Positions 1-7,232 of a DNA stretch of 12,246 nucleotides are shown here, piece by piece. Below the pieces are notes generated by a model that did no database searches, was not told the DNA's origin, and worked only from the letters and a program-made list of their open reading frames with translations. Each line of letters opens with the position of its first letter. Within the stretch, counting starts at the first letter, position 1. Made by a program: the position numbers and the translations under genes. This stretch comes from an uncultured Loktanella sp. (GTDB lineage: Bacteria; Pseudomonadota; Alphaproteobacteria; Rhodobacterales; Rhodobacteraceae): the NCBI GenBank assembly GCA_913061335.1, contig CAJXTP010000068.1, positions 1 to 12,246 of the forward strand, given 5' to 3'.

Positions 1-1492
1 CCTCATCGGCGGCCTCAAGGTTTGTCTTGGTCGCGGTTTGTTCAATTGACGCCTCTTTGGTCGCACGACCAGAGTTCACGTCAATCGCTACCAGTGCTTC
101 GGTGATACCAATCACGATATAACCACCGGACGGCAACTGAACAGTTGGGTTGAACATACCGTTCAAGTAACCCTCAACCTGATAGCGCGCATAAAGCGGC
201 ATCTGTTCAGTATAGCGTTTCACATTCTTGGAATGCGACGGCATGATCATTTTCATGAAGTCTTTGGCTGTGCGGTAACCGCCCTCGCCTGCGACGATCA
301 CTTCATCGATGTCTTTATTGTAAAGATCGCGGATCGACCGCTTGATCAGGTCGCCTTCCTCGTAAATCTTCGCAGGAGCGATAGATTTCAAAGTCAGTTC
401 GCGGATCTGTTCCCACAAACGCTGCAAGTACTCATAGTCGCGTTTGATTTCGGACTTGGTGCGTTGCGATCCGGCGGTACGAATGATCAGGCCAGCACCT
501 TCAGGCACCTCCATCCCATTTGCGATCTCTTTCAGCTTCTTGCGGTCCGGTGCGTTGGTGATCTTGCGGCTTATGCCACCACCACGGGCGGTGTTTGGCA
601 TCAAGACGCAATAGCGACCAGCAAGCGACAGGTATGTCGTCAGCGCAGCGCCCTTGTTGCCGCGTTCTTCTTTAACGACTTGGATCAGCAGAATTTGGCG
701 AACCTTCACGACCTCTTGGATTTTGTACCGCTTCGGGCGTGGCTTGCGGACGGGGCGGACGTCTTCGCTGTCGTCTTCGGTTGCGACGCTCTCAATGCGG
801 TCGTCTTTGTCCTTGGCATCCGCCTTGGCAACGTCATCATCTTCTTCAGATTCTGCAGCAACCTGATCATCAGATACAGCCTCAGCCTCATCGTCAGACG
901 TCGCGGCGTCGACCACCACAGGAGCTTCAGCAGTTTCAGGTGCCTCAACAGCTTCCGGAGCCTCAACAATTTCCGCCGTTTCTACAGATTCTGGAGTCTC
1001 AACAGGTGTCTCAGCAACCATCTCCATCGGAGAGCTGCCTTCTTCACCGTCGTCATCATCAAGATCGATTGTCTCCATGCCTGCGATTTCCGCAGTGGCA
1101 ACCGCATCACCCGACGTCGCATCAGCCGCTTTAGACCGGCTGCGCGAACGGCGACGCTTCTTTGGCTTTTCTTCGTCGTCATCGTCAGCCTTTAGGCTGT
1201 CCGCATAGGCTTTTTCTTCGGCGATCAGCGCTTCGCGATCGGCGACAGGGATTTGGTAATAATCCGGGTGGATTTCTGAGAACGCGAGGAAACCATGGCG
1301 ATTTCCGCCATAGTCAACAAACGCAGCCTGAAGCGACGGCTCTACCCGTGTCACTTTGGCAAGATAGATATTCCCAGCGAGCTGACGCTTAAACTGGCTT
1401 TCAAAATCAAATTCTTCGACTTTGTTCCCGTCGACCACAACAACGCGGGTTTCTTCCGCGTGTGTGGCATCGATTAACATTTTCTTTGGCAT
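1..1492 (-). CDS. rne: Ribonuclease E, N-terminal part (runs off left edge)
   Basis: Single-strand endoribonuclease that initiates mRNA decay and processes rRNA/tRNA, and scaffolds the degradosome. The reading frame opens at ATG 1490-1492 (MPKKMLIDATHAEETR, the usual alphaproteobacterial N-terminus) and stays open to base 1, giving about 497 codons. An S1 RNA-binding domain starts near residue 35 (GNIYLAKVTRVEPSLQAAFV). It is interrupted at about residues 95-250 by a long acidic, low-complexity insertion rich in Asp, Glu, Ala and Pro, with an Arg/Lys-rich patch (KKRRRSRSRS) near residue 110. The S1 fold resumes at KRYKIQEVVKVRQ. The 5'-sensor/RNase H-like region follows, then the DNase I-like catalytic core with IDVNSGR at residues 470-476. 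D471 matches E. coli D303. The second metal ligand and the scaffold C-terminus lie outside the window. RNase G is excluded by the insertion and sequence style. Very sure of family. Confidence 0.96.
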   Translation of the reverse strand, partial: MPKKMLIDATHAEETRVVVVDGNKVEEFDFESQFKRQLAGNIYLAKVTRVEPSLQAAFVDYGGNRHGFLAFSEIHPDYYQIPVADREALIAEEKAYADSLKADDDDEEKPKKRRRSRSRSKAADATSGDAVATAEIAGMETIDLDDDDGEEGSSPMEMVAETPVETPESVETAEIVEAPEAVEAPETAEAPVVVDAATSDDEAEAVSDDQVAAESEEDDDVAKADAKDKDDRIESVATEDDSEDVRPVRKPRPKRYKIQEVVKVRQILLIQVVKEERGNKGAALTTYLSLAGRYCVLMPNTARGGGISRKITNAPDRKKLKEIANGMEVPEGAGLIIRTAGSQRTKSEIKRDYEYLQRLWEQIRELTLKSIAPAKIYEEGDLIKRSIRDLYNKDIDEVIVAGEGGYRTAKDFMKMIMPSHSKNVKRYTEQMPLYARYQVEGYLNGMFNPTVQLPSGGYIVIGITEALVAIDVNSGRATKEASIEQTATKTNLEAADE

Positions 1493-1652
1493 TGTATCCG
1501 TTCACTCGCACGCGACGACACCTCCCCGGAGGGGCGGCATGGTCAGTGGCGATTTCAATTAAGGCGATGGGCGCAACGGCAAACGGTGTAACCCAAAGGG
1601 CCACCGGATTTTTGCCTATATTTTGCGCGCTTTGCATCGCGTTGCTTCTCCT

Positions 1653-1674
1653 GGTTCCCGCAAGTTCGGGAACC
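1653..1674 (-). promoter_or_regulatory. Perfect hairpin in the putative rne leader
   Basis: GGTTCCCG and CGGGAACC form an uninterrupted 8-bp stem around a 6-nt loop (CAAGTT on the plus strand, AACTTG in the RNA). It lies about 160 nt upstream of the rne start, inside the presumed leader. There is no U-tract after it in either direction, so it is not a canonical terminator. A role in RNase E feedback is inferred from the E. coli precedent only. Confidence 0.5.
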
Positions 1675-1751
1675 CGTTCATGACCCGGCGCATCGGTGAA
1701 ACCGCGCGACCTGGGCGTTCCTGAGGTCATTTCCAGACCACATCAGCTGTT

Positions 1752-1782
1752 ATTTTAGGGGAGGCTTTACGCCAAACGTCAA
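1752..1782 (-). promoter_or_regulatory. Candidate sigma-70 promoter for rne
   Basis: Read on the minus strand: TTGACG (1777-1782), a 19-bp spacer, then TAAAAT (1752-1757). Transcription would begin near 1744, leaving a leader of about 250 nt before the rne ATG. The -35 is near-consensus and the -10 good, but the spacer is 2 bp longer than ideal. Confidence 0.4.
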
Positions 1783-1809
1783 ATCAACAGAGAATTCTAC
1801 CGGACGACA

Positions 1810-1827
1810 CCACGCACCAGCGCGTGG
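1810..1827. repeat. Inverted repeat beyond the dctD stop
   Basis: CCACGC and GCGTGG form a 6-bp stem with a 6-nt loop, optionally extended by outer CGGA (1801-1804) and TCCG (1831-1834). It sits about 85 bp past the end of dctD on the minus strand. It could help end or protect the dctBD transcript, but it has no T-run after it, so a Rho-independent terminator is not supported. Confidence 0.3.
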
Positions 1828-1845
1828 ACATCCGTACACCATACA

Positions 1846-1863
1846 TAGGTCACAGGTAGGTCA
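1846..1863. repeat. TAGGTCA direct repeat, 11-bp period
   Basis: Two copies of TAGGTCA start at 1846 and 1857, exactly about one helical turn apart. It lies between the dctD stop and the rne promoter candidate. It might be a tandem operator upstream of rne, but 7-bp repeats also arise by chance. Confidence 0.25.
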
Positions 1864-1912
1864 TAAAACAAGTGCTATCGTCACAACCTAAAATTGAGTA
1901 TGCACAGGAGCC

Positions 1913-3247
1913 TTAAAGATACTCCAACCGTTGCAGTCCGTATTTCGCCATTTTCTCGTTTAGGGTCCGGCGTGGCAAGCAAAGCTCGTCCATGACCGAG
2001 ACAATGCTGCCTTTGTGGCGGCGCATCGTGTTGTCGATCAACATCCGCTCGAACGCTTCGACAAATTCTTTGAGCGGCTTGCCTTCGGTCGTCATCGCAG
2101 GCTTCATTTCTTCGTCCGTGTCAGCCATCAGTAGCGACGCAATCGTGCCAGTGCCGCGACGGTTCTGCAGTACGGCACGTTCGGCCACATTGAACAACTG
2201 ACGCACGTTACCGGGCCACGGGGCCTGCAAAAGCTGGGCGGCCTCTTGGGCGGACACAGCAGGCGCATCACAGCCATATTCCTCGGCAAACTGCTCAGAC
2301 AGACGGGTGAACAACGTCAGAATATCCTCTCCGCGTTGGCGCAATGGCGGCACCGTGATGCGCAGGGCCGCAAGCCGGTAAAACAGGTCTGGGCGCAACA
2401 CGCTTTCACACGTCTTATCCTGTTCCTGCAAATTGCAGATCGCAATAATCCGCGTTTCCGCAGGTGTGCCTTGATCGTTAATCGCGGTCAAAAGCCGCGA
2501 TTGCAGCGGCTGTGTCAGCGCCTCAATGTCCTCAAGCACAAGCGTACCACCACGGGCTTCTTCAATGGCAGGGATCGGTTCATCATCTTGGGCAGGGCCA
2601 AAGATTCGGCGCGACAGGCTGTCTTCGTCAAACGCAGAACACGACAGAAGAACGAATTTCTTGCTAGCGCGGGCACCAACTGCATGCAGGGCATGGGCGA
2701 CAAGCGTCTTGCCAGTCCCTGTTTCACCTTCAACAAGGACGTGACCATCGGCCTGCCCCAGATCCAGAATATCTTCTTTCAGCCGCTCCATCGGCGGCGA
2801 CTGACCAATGAGTTTCTTGATCAGCGCAGATCCATCCGACAACTCACGACGCAAGGCACGGTTATCAAGCGTCAGACGACGGGCTTGCGTGGCTTTCTTG
2901 GCCAGCTCGGTCATGCGGTCAGGATTGAACGGCTTTTCAAGAAAATCAAATGCACCCATGCGCATTGCCTCGACTGCCATTGGCACATCGCCATGGCCGG
3001 TAATCATGATCACTGGCAGCGAGCTGTCGACACCCTTAAGTTTGCGCAAAAATTGCATACCATCCATGCCGGGCATTTTGATGTCGGACACCACGATACC
3101 TGGGAAATCATTGCCAAGCCCCTTTAACGCCTCTTCGGCGCTCGAATATGTCTCGGTGTCAAAACCGGACAGGGCCAACCATTGGCTGATCGACTGACGC
3201 ATATCTTTTTCGTCATCGACAATCGCAATTTTCATAGCTTTGCTCAT
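1913..3247 (-). CDS. dctD: C4-dicarboxylate two-component response regulator DctD (NtrC family, no GAFTGA)
   Basis: Response regulator partner of DctB, 444 aa. Receiver domain (about 1-120): acidic pocket D11/E13, phospho-acceptor D55 in SDIKMPGMDG, T83 and K105. AAA+ domain (about 145-365): Walker A GETGTGKT at 174-181, arginine-finger segment RPDLFYRL at 285-292, and WPGNVRQL at 344-351. Fis-type helix-turn-helix at 400-440. Two departures from NtrC-family norms stand out. The stretch between IFG (215-217) and GGTL (233-236) is short and has no GAFTGA loop. Walker B reads LED rather than LDE (239-240 swapped). In known NtrC-type proteins, loss of GAFTGA goes with no sigma-54 activation. The start ATG 3245-3247 has AAGGA overlapping the dctB stop, 9 nt upstream. 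Family is certain; DctD specificity rests on the DctB partner. Confidence 0.85.
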   Translation of the reverse strand: MSKAMKIAIVDDEKDMRQSISQWLALSGFDTETYSSAEEALKGLGNDFPGIVVSDIKMPGMDGMQFLRKLKGVDSSLPVIMITGHGDVPMAVEAMRMGAFDFLEKPFNPDRMTELAKKATQARRLTLDNRALRRELSDGSALIKKLIGQSPPMERLKEDILDLGQADGHVLVEGETGTGKTLVAHALHAVGARASKKFVLLSCSAFDEDSLSRRIFGPAQDDEPIPAIEEARGGTLVLEDIEALTQPLQSRLLTAINDQGTPAETRIIAICNLQEQDKTCESVLRPDLFYRLAALRITVPPLRQRGEDILTLFTRLSEQFAEEYGCDAPAVSAQEAAQLLQAPWPGNVRQLFNVAERAVLQNRRGTGTIASLLMADTDEEMKPAMTTEGKPLKEFVEAFERMLIDNTMRRHKGSIVSVMDELCLPRRTLNEKMAKYGLQRLEYL

Positions 3248-3259
3248 TTGGTCGTGTCC

Positions 3260-5014
3260 TTATTCCGCGGCTTCAACTTCGGCACTTAAGATAGGTAGCT
3301 GCACTTCAAATACAGCCCCTCCGCCCACAGCATTTCGCGCCGTAAGCCGTCCGCCCAAGTCGTTGACGATACCAGAAGAGATGGCAAGCCCAAGCCCAAC
3401 GCCGTCACCGGGCTGTTTGGTGGTGTAAAACGGCTCGAACAGCTCATCGAGGTCTTCAATCCCGTCGCCGTTGTCACGCACAGTCAAACTGACAGTGTCA
3501 CCCGTCGCTAAGATAATCTCGATCGAAGGAACACGGACCATTTTGGTGGCGTCCAGCGCATTGCGCAGCAGGTTAATAATCACCTGCTCAAGCCGCAGCC
3601 TGTCGCCCAAAATCATCACCGGATCTTCGGGCAATGTACGGGTGATCGTGATGTCACGGCTTTTCAATTGTGGTTCCATCATCGACAGGGCCGATGACAC
3701 CGCAGCCCTTGTATCCACTGGGCTAAACGTATCAGCACCCTTGCGCGCGTATGACTTTAATTGCTTGGTAATTGCGCCCATCCGTTCAATCAGATCATCG
3801 ATGCGTTGGAACGAAGATAACGCCTCTTCGGGGCGTTTGCGTTGCAGCAAAAGTCGGGCACCCGCCAGATAGGTTTTCATTGCGGCCAATGGTTGGTTCA
3901 GCTCGTGACTGACAGCCGCCGACATCTCGCCCAAGGCGGCCAATTTGGACGATTGCGCAAGGGTCTGTTCGGCGACCTCAAGCGTCTTTTCAACCTTCTG
4001 GCGCTCGGCGACTTCCCGCTGGAGCCGGATGTTCAAAGCCCGAAGATCGGCGGACTCGCGCTGAAACAACACAATCCGCGACGCCGCTTTTCGCGACCAC
4101 AGCCAAAACATCAGCGCCAAAATGATCGCGAATCCCATGACTTCAAGCGCAAGCACACCGTTCACACGTTCGCGCACCGACGAATAAGTTGTGAAACTGA
4201 CGATCCGCCAGCCCTGGAACGGGACGCGGGCCTCGCGGCGTAAAACGGCCTCTCCCTGAAGATACGCATCAGCGGGTAACGCTGCCCAATCTTGGGTCGC
4301 TCGCACCGCACGTTCAATTGCGGATGGAGCTGACTGGCGAGTCAATGCACCGACCTCGTCCAATCCACGCCAACGCGGTTCAGTCGACATAACAATCGTG
4401 CCTTGGTTGTCGGCCACATACACGGCGTCCGACACCCCTGCCCAACCGCGCTCAAGTTTTTGCAAATCCACCTCAACTACGATCACACCAACCGTGGAGC
4501 CACCCACCTCGACACGGCGCGAATAAAGAAAAGCATATGATCCGTTTTCCTGATCAAGCGTCGTAAAGATCGTGGCGTTGCTCCGCTGCGCATTCACAAA
4601 ATGCGGCGACGCCTTTTGCATCTCACCCAAGCGATTGCGGTCAGTTGCAGCAACGGTACGACCGTCTGCATCGAGCAATATCAAGGACGCCGCGCCAATT
4701 TCATCAACAAATGACAAAAGCCGCGCCGTGGACAAAGAATAATCTTTGTAATCAAGCGCCGTGATCAATTGCGGATCACGCGCCAACAGCTGCGGCACAA
4801 TTGAATTGCGCTGCAGCTCACTCATCAGGTTGGCAACATACAGAGTCAGACGTACTTCCGACCTGTTGCGGGTCGTTTCGGTAAACCGCTGGGTCAGAAA
4901 CTGGTTGCTGAAATAAATAACGATCACGCCAAGTGCGCAAACCGCGAGCACTGCGATACGTAAATACCACCGGTTTTGGTCGCGACGTTTTGAGCGGGCG
5001 GCAGGTGTCATCAT
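3260..5014 (-). CDS. dctB: C4-dicarboxylate sensor histidine kinase DctB
   Basis: Inner-membrane sensor kinase, 584 aa from the chosen start. TM1 is at about 18-38. A periplasmic sensing region of about 250 residues follows, DctB-like (double PAS/Cache fold expected), then TM2 at about 290-306, a coiled coil (about 315-355), and a DHp helix with H370 in the VSHELNQPLAAMKTY block typical of DctB. The ATPase core has N-box N485, DNGDGI 514-519, F-box FEPFYTTK and GVGLGLA 538-544. All catalytic motifs are intact. Start choice: ATG at 5012-5014, behind a G-rich stretch and followed by a basic N-terminus into TM1. A GTG at 5045-5047 in the same frame would add 11 residues and begin 3 bp after purQ, but has no ribosome site. 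dctD follows after 12 bp. No dicarboxylate transporter genes are in the window, so the ligand is inferred from family. Confidence 0.85.
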   Translation of the reverse strand: MMTPAARSKRRDQNRWYLRIAVLAVCALGVIVIYFSNQFLTQRFTETTRNRSEVRLTLYVANLMSELQRNSIVPQLLARDPQLITALDYKDYSLSTARLLSFVDEIGAASLILLDADGRTVAATDRNRLGEMQKASPHFVNAQRSNATIFTTLDQENGSYAFLYSRRVEVGGSTVGVIVVEVDLQKLERGWAGVSDAVYVADNQGTIVMSTEPRWRGLDEVGALTRQSAPSAIERAVRATQDWAALPADAYLQGEAVLRREARVPFQGWRIVSFTTYSSVRERVNGVLALEVMGFAIILALMFWLWSRKAASRIVLFQRESADLRALNIRLQREVAERQKVEKTLEVAEQTLAQSSKLAALGEMSAAVSHELNQPLAAMKTYLAGARLLLQRKRPEEALSSFQRIDDLIERMGAITKQLKSYARKGADTFSPVDTRAAVSSALSMMEPQLKSRDITITRTLPEDPVMILGDRLRLEQVIINLLRNALDATKMVRVPSIEIILATGDTVSLTVRDNGDGIEDLDELFEPFYTTKQPGDGVGLGLAISSGIVNDLGGRLTARNAVGGGAVFEVQLPILSAEVEAAE

Positions 5015-5050
5015 GCTTGCAGCATAAACCCTGCCCCGCAGCCCCACAAG

Positions 5051-5716
5051 TTACGCGTTTGTTAGCTGTCCGAGCAACCCGCGGAAAAGCGCCTGCCCGT
5101 CCGTTCCGCCATGACCATTATCCACGGCCCGTTCAGGGTGCGGCATCATGCCAAGGACGCGGCGGTTTTCGGACAAAATGCCCGCAATATCATCGATAGA
5201 TCCATTCGGATTATCGCCGTAGGTAAACGCCACGCGGTCTTCACCGTGCAAACGCGCCAAACCTTCGGCATCAATCGTATAATTGCCGTCATGGTGCGCC
5301 ACAGGGAAATCAACAGTATCGCCAGCGCTATAACCTTCAGTGAAGGCGCTCTCAGACGTAACAACATTCAATCCGACAGTTTTGCAGATGAACTTAAGGC
5401 CAGCATTGCGCATCAACGCACCGGGCAAAAGCCCAGTTTCAGTCAAAACCTGAAAGCCATTACAAACGCCAAGCGCATAGCCGCCGCGCTCAACATGGGC
5501 CACAACGCCTTTGCAAATCGGGGATTGGGCGGCAATTGCACCGCAGCGCAAATAATCACCAAACGAGAAACCACCAGGAACGGCGACCAGGTCAACGTCA
5601 GGCAAGTCCGCGTCCTTGTGCCAAACCATCGTAACGTCAGCACCAGCAGCCTTGAGGGCCACAGCCATATCACGGTCGCAGTTGGACCCTGGAAAAACGA
5701 TAACCGCAGCGCGCAT
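5051..5716 (-). CDS. purQ: Phosphoribosylformylglycinamidine synthase, glutaminase subunit PurQ
   Basis: Glutamine amidotransferase subunit of FGAM synthase (step 4 of purine synthesis). It releases ammonia from glutamine and passes it to PurL within a PurL-PurQ-PurS complex in the cytoplasm. 221 aa, normal length. The class I amidotransferase triad is visible: nucleophile C85 in GVCNGFQ, then H193 and E195 in MPHPERA. The N-terminus AAVIVFPGSNCDRD and PGGFSFGDYLR are family hallmarks. Its ATG overlaps the purS stop by one base (TAATG), implying translational coupling. PurL is not encoded here. Confidence 0.97.
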   Translation of the reverse strand: MRAAVIVFPGSNCDRDMAVALKAAGADVTMVWHKDADLPDVDLVAVPGGFSFGDYLRCGAIAAQSPICKGVVAHVERGGYALGVCNGFQVLTETGLLPGALMRNAGLKFICKTVGLNVVTSESAFTEGYSAGDTVDFPVAHHDGNYTIDAEGLARLHGEDRVAFTYGDNPNGSIDDIAGILSENRRVLGMMPHPERAVDNGHGGTDGQALFRGLLGQLTNA

Positions 5717-5946
5717 TACAGCACCTCGACGCGGTAGCTTTCGATGACCATATTCGCGAGCAGTTTTTCACACATCTGCGCGATTGTGTCCTCGGACGTG
5801 CCATCGGCCAAATCAAGTTCGATCACCTTGCCCTGACGGACATTTTCAACGCCCTCAAACCCAAGTGATCCAAGGGCATGCTGCACGGCAGCCCCTTGTG
5901 GATCCAAAACGCCATCCTTAAGCATCACATGAACTCTAGCTTTCAT
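5716..5946 (-). CDS. purS: Phosphoribosylformylglycinamidine synthase subunit PurS
   Basis: Small bridging subunit of the three-part FGAM synthase, 76 aa, usual length. It holds PurQ and PurL together. The family pattern is clear: MKARVHVMLKDGVLDPQG at the start, GKVIELDL mid-protein and ANMVIESYRVEV at the end. AGGAAA stands about 7-12 nt upstream of the ATG. It lies 14 bp after purC and overlaps purQ by one base, so purC-purS-purQ is one operon. Confidence 0.96.
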   Translation of the reverse strand: MKARVHVMLKDGVLDPQGAAVQHALGSLGFEGVENVRQGKVIELDLADGTSEDTIAQMCEKLLANMVIESYRVEVL

Positions 5947-5960
5947 ACGTCTGATTTCCT

Positions 5961-6725
5961 TCAGTTAATCAAGGTTGGCTTGGTTGGGTTATGGGTCACA
6001 TTTGTAGGCAATACGCCCAAACGCTTGGCCACTTCGGTGTAGGCATCCGCCAGGTCGCCAAGATCGCGGCGGAACACATCCTTGTCGAGCTTGCGGCCCG
6101 TTTCAATGTCCCAAAGACGGCAGCTATCGGGGCTAATTTCATCGGCCAAGATAAGGCGCGGATATTCATTGTCCCACACGCGGCCAACTTCAATTTTGAA
6201 ATCAATCAGCTTGATCCCAACGCCGTACATCACGCCGGACATGAAATCGTTCACGCGCAGCGCAAGGCTGACGATATCGTCCATTTCCTGCTGGGTGGCC
6301 CAACCGAATGCGGCGATATATTCCTCGGGCACCAACGGGTCACCAAGGCTGTCATCTTTATACGAAAATTCGACAATCGGACGGGGCAACGCTGTGCCCT
6401 CTTCCATGCCTAACCGCTTGGCCATGGTGCCGGCTGCATAGTTGCGCACGATCACTTCGAGCGGGATAATCTCAACCTGACGGATCAATTGCTCGCGCAT
6501 ATTTATGCGTTTGATGAAATGCGTCGGGACACCGATGGCCTGTAGCCCAACCATGAAATATTCGGACAAGCGGTTGTTCAACACGCCTTTGCCTTCGATC
6601 ACAGCCTTCTTTTCGGCGTTAAACGCAGTGGCGTCATCTTTGAAGTATTGGATCAATGTACCGGGCTCAGTGCCTTCGTACAGGATCTTTGCTTTGCCTT
6701 CATAGACCAATTTGCGGCGTGCCAT
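5961..6725 (-). CDS. purC: SAICAR synthase PurC
   Basis: Phosphoribosylaminoimidazole-succinocarboxamide synthase. It joins CAIR and aspartate with ATP to give SAICAR, in the cytoplasm. 254 aa. The N-terminus KLVYEGKAKILYEG is the ATP-binding P-loop-like strand. LIDFKIEVG (173-181) and ADEISPDSCRLWD (194-206) are the two family signatures. All domains are complete. The frame is open a further 56 codons upstream, but that part is Cys/Gly/Arg-rich with no family match, whereas ATG 6723-6725 has GAGG about 9 nt upstream and gives the standard N-terminus. First gene of the purCSQ operon; divergent from the zeta-subunit gene with 137 bp between them. Confidence 0.97.
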   Translation of the reverse strand: MARRKLVYEGKAKILYEGTEPGTLIQYFKDDATAFNAEKKAVIEGKGVLNNRLSEYFMVGLQAIGVPTHFIKRINMREQLIRQVEIIPLEVIVRNYAAGTMAKRLGMEEGTALPRPIVEFSYKDDSLGDPLVPEEYIAAFGWATQQEMDDIVSLALRVNDFMSGVMYGVGIKLIDFKIEVGRVWDNEYPRLILADEISPDSCRLWDIETGRKLDKDVFRRDLGDLADAYTEVAKRLGVLPTNVTHNPTKPTLIN

Positions 6726-6778
6726 CCCAGATCCCTCGCGTGCGTCGGGCCCCACCCTTGGGGCGCGTCTTAAAACGC

Positions 6779-6807
6779 CTCTTACGCCAACACCCTCTTG
6801 CGAGCAA
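6779..6807 (-). promoter_or_regulatory. Candidate promoter for purCSQ
   Basis: On the minus strand TTGCTC (6802-6807), 17-bp spacer, TAAGAG (6779-6784). Transcription would start near 6772 and leave a leader of about 47 nt containing a GCCCC/GGGGC hairpin (6749-6764) ahead of the purC ribosome site. The -35 falls inside the palindrome CTTGC-GA-GCAAG (6797-6808). Match to consensus is partial. Confidence 0.35.
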
Positions 6808-6828
6808 GGCACCCCGACACCATATCTT
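6798..6828 (+). promoter_or_regulatory. Candidate promoter for the zeta-subunit gene
   Basis: TTGCGA (6798-6803) with either CATATC (6821-6826, 17-bp spacer) or TATCTT (6823-6828, 19-bp spacer) as -10. The leader would be about 30 nt. It shares the palindromic -35 block with the opposing purC promoter candidate, so the two directions may compete or share a regulator. Confidence 0.35.
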
Positions 6829-6862
6829 GTATGAGCACCGTAAAAACCAAAAGGAGACCCAA

Positions 6863-7177
6863 ATGAGCAGCATGAAAGACCGCGAAACCGCATTTGAGAC
6901 CAAATTCGCCCATGACGCAGAAATGCAGTTCAAGGCAGAAGCACGTCGCAATAAACTGCTGGGCCTTTGGGCGGCTGATCTGATGGGTAAAACAGATGAC
7001 GACGCACTGGCCTATGCCCGTGAAGTGATCAAGTCCGACCTAGAAGAAGCCGGCGACGAAGATGTGTACCGTAAAGTATCAGGTGATCTGGGCCACCGCG
7101 CCGATGAGGCCACGATCCGCACGCAAATGATCAGTCTGATGGTCGAGGCAAAGACACAACTGATGTCCGAACACTGA
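6863..7177 (+). CDS. F1FO-ATPase inhibitor zeta subunit (DUF1476)
   Basis: 104-aa protein of the DUF1476 family, shown in Paracoccus denitrificans to be the zeta subunit that binds F1 and blocks ATP hydrolysis. It is restricted to alphaproteobacteria. Highly charged, no signal peptide or membrane segment, mostly helical. Visible family features: MSSMKDRETAFETKFAHD at the N-terminus (the inhibitory segment in Paracoccus), RRNKLLGLWAADLMG at about 39-53, and a C-terminal helix bundle with DEDVYRKV. Start ATG 6863 has AAGGAG about 7 nt upstream. It is monocistronic by its surroundings: divergent from purC, and a hairpin lies 10 bp past its stop. No ATP synthase genes are nearby. Function is known for the Paracoccus member and assumed here. 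Confidence 0.93.
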   Translation: MSSMKDRETAFETKFAHDAEMQFKAEARRNKLLGLWAADLMGKTDDDALAYAREVIKSDLEEAGDEDVYRKVSGDLGHRADEATIRTQMISLMVEAKTQLMSEH

Positions 7178-7186
7178 TCACAAAAT

Positions 7187-7219
7187 GAATTGGATGCATA
7201 ATCTTAATGCGCCCAATTC
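7187..7219 (+). terminator. Hairpin after the zeta-subunit gene
   Basis: GAATTGG (7187-7193) pairs with CCAATTC (7213-7219). Inside, GCAT (7196-7199) pairs with ATGC (7207-7210), leaving a 7-nt loop and a small mismatch between the two stems. It begins 10 bp after the stop codon. There is no immediate T-run, the nearest being 7233-7237. It may act as a 3' end-stabilising hairpin or a weak terminator. Confidence 0.4.
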
Positions 7220-7232
7220 CGTTGCGTCGGCA

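Larger units (their letters stand above)
1493..1912. other. 420-bp gene-free region between rne and dctD
   Basis: I find no convincing gene here. The short open frames have no ribosome site and no recognisable protein. What it does hold: a candidate rne promoter (1752-1782), a long (about 250-nt) rne leader with at least one perfect hairpin (1653-1674) and a GC-rich fold near 1521-1534 close to the rne start, a dyad beyond the dctD stop (1810-1827), and a 7-bp direct repeat (1846-1863). A long structured rne leader fits the known autoregulation of RNase E through its own 5' UTR in E. coli; that it does the same here is inference. Confidence 0.6.

Noticed and set aside
233..1195. 320-codon plus-strand open frame opposite rne
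   Set aside because: It lies wholly antisense to an unmistakable RNase E frame. Its translation is low-complexity Phe/Arg/Asn mirror of the acidic insert, with no ribosome site or family match.
2246..3127. 293-codon plus-strand open frame opposite dctD
   Set aside because: Antisense shadow of the AAA+ and receiver coding sequence. Composition is unlike a real protein (rich in Arg, His, Gln) and there is no start signal.
5111..5737. 208-codon plus-strand open frame opposite purQ
   Set aside because: Mirror of purQ; no Shine-Dalgarno sequence and no recognisable domain.
6726..6893. 56-codon N-terminal extension of purC
   Set aside because: It would run through the divergent promoter region and into the zeta gene. 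PurC proteins begin at the MARRKLVYEG position, which has its own ribosome site.
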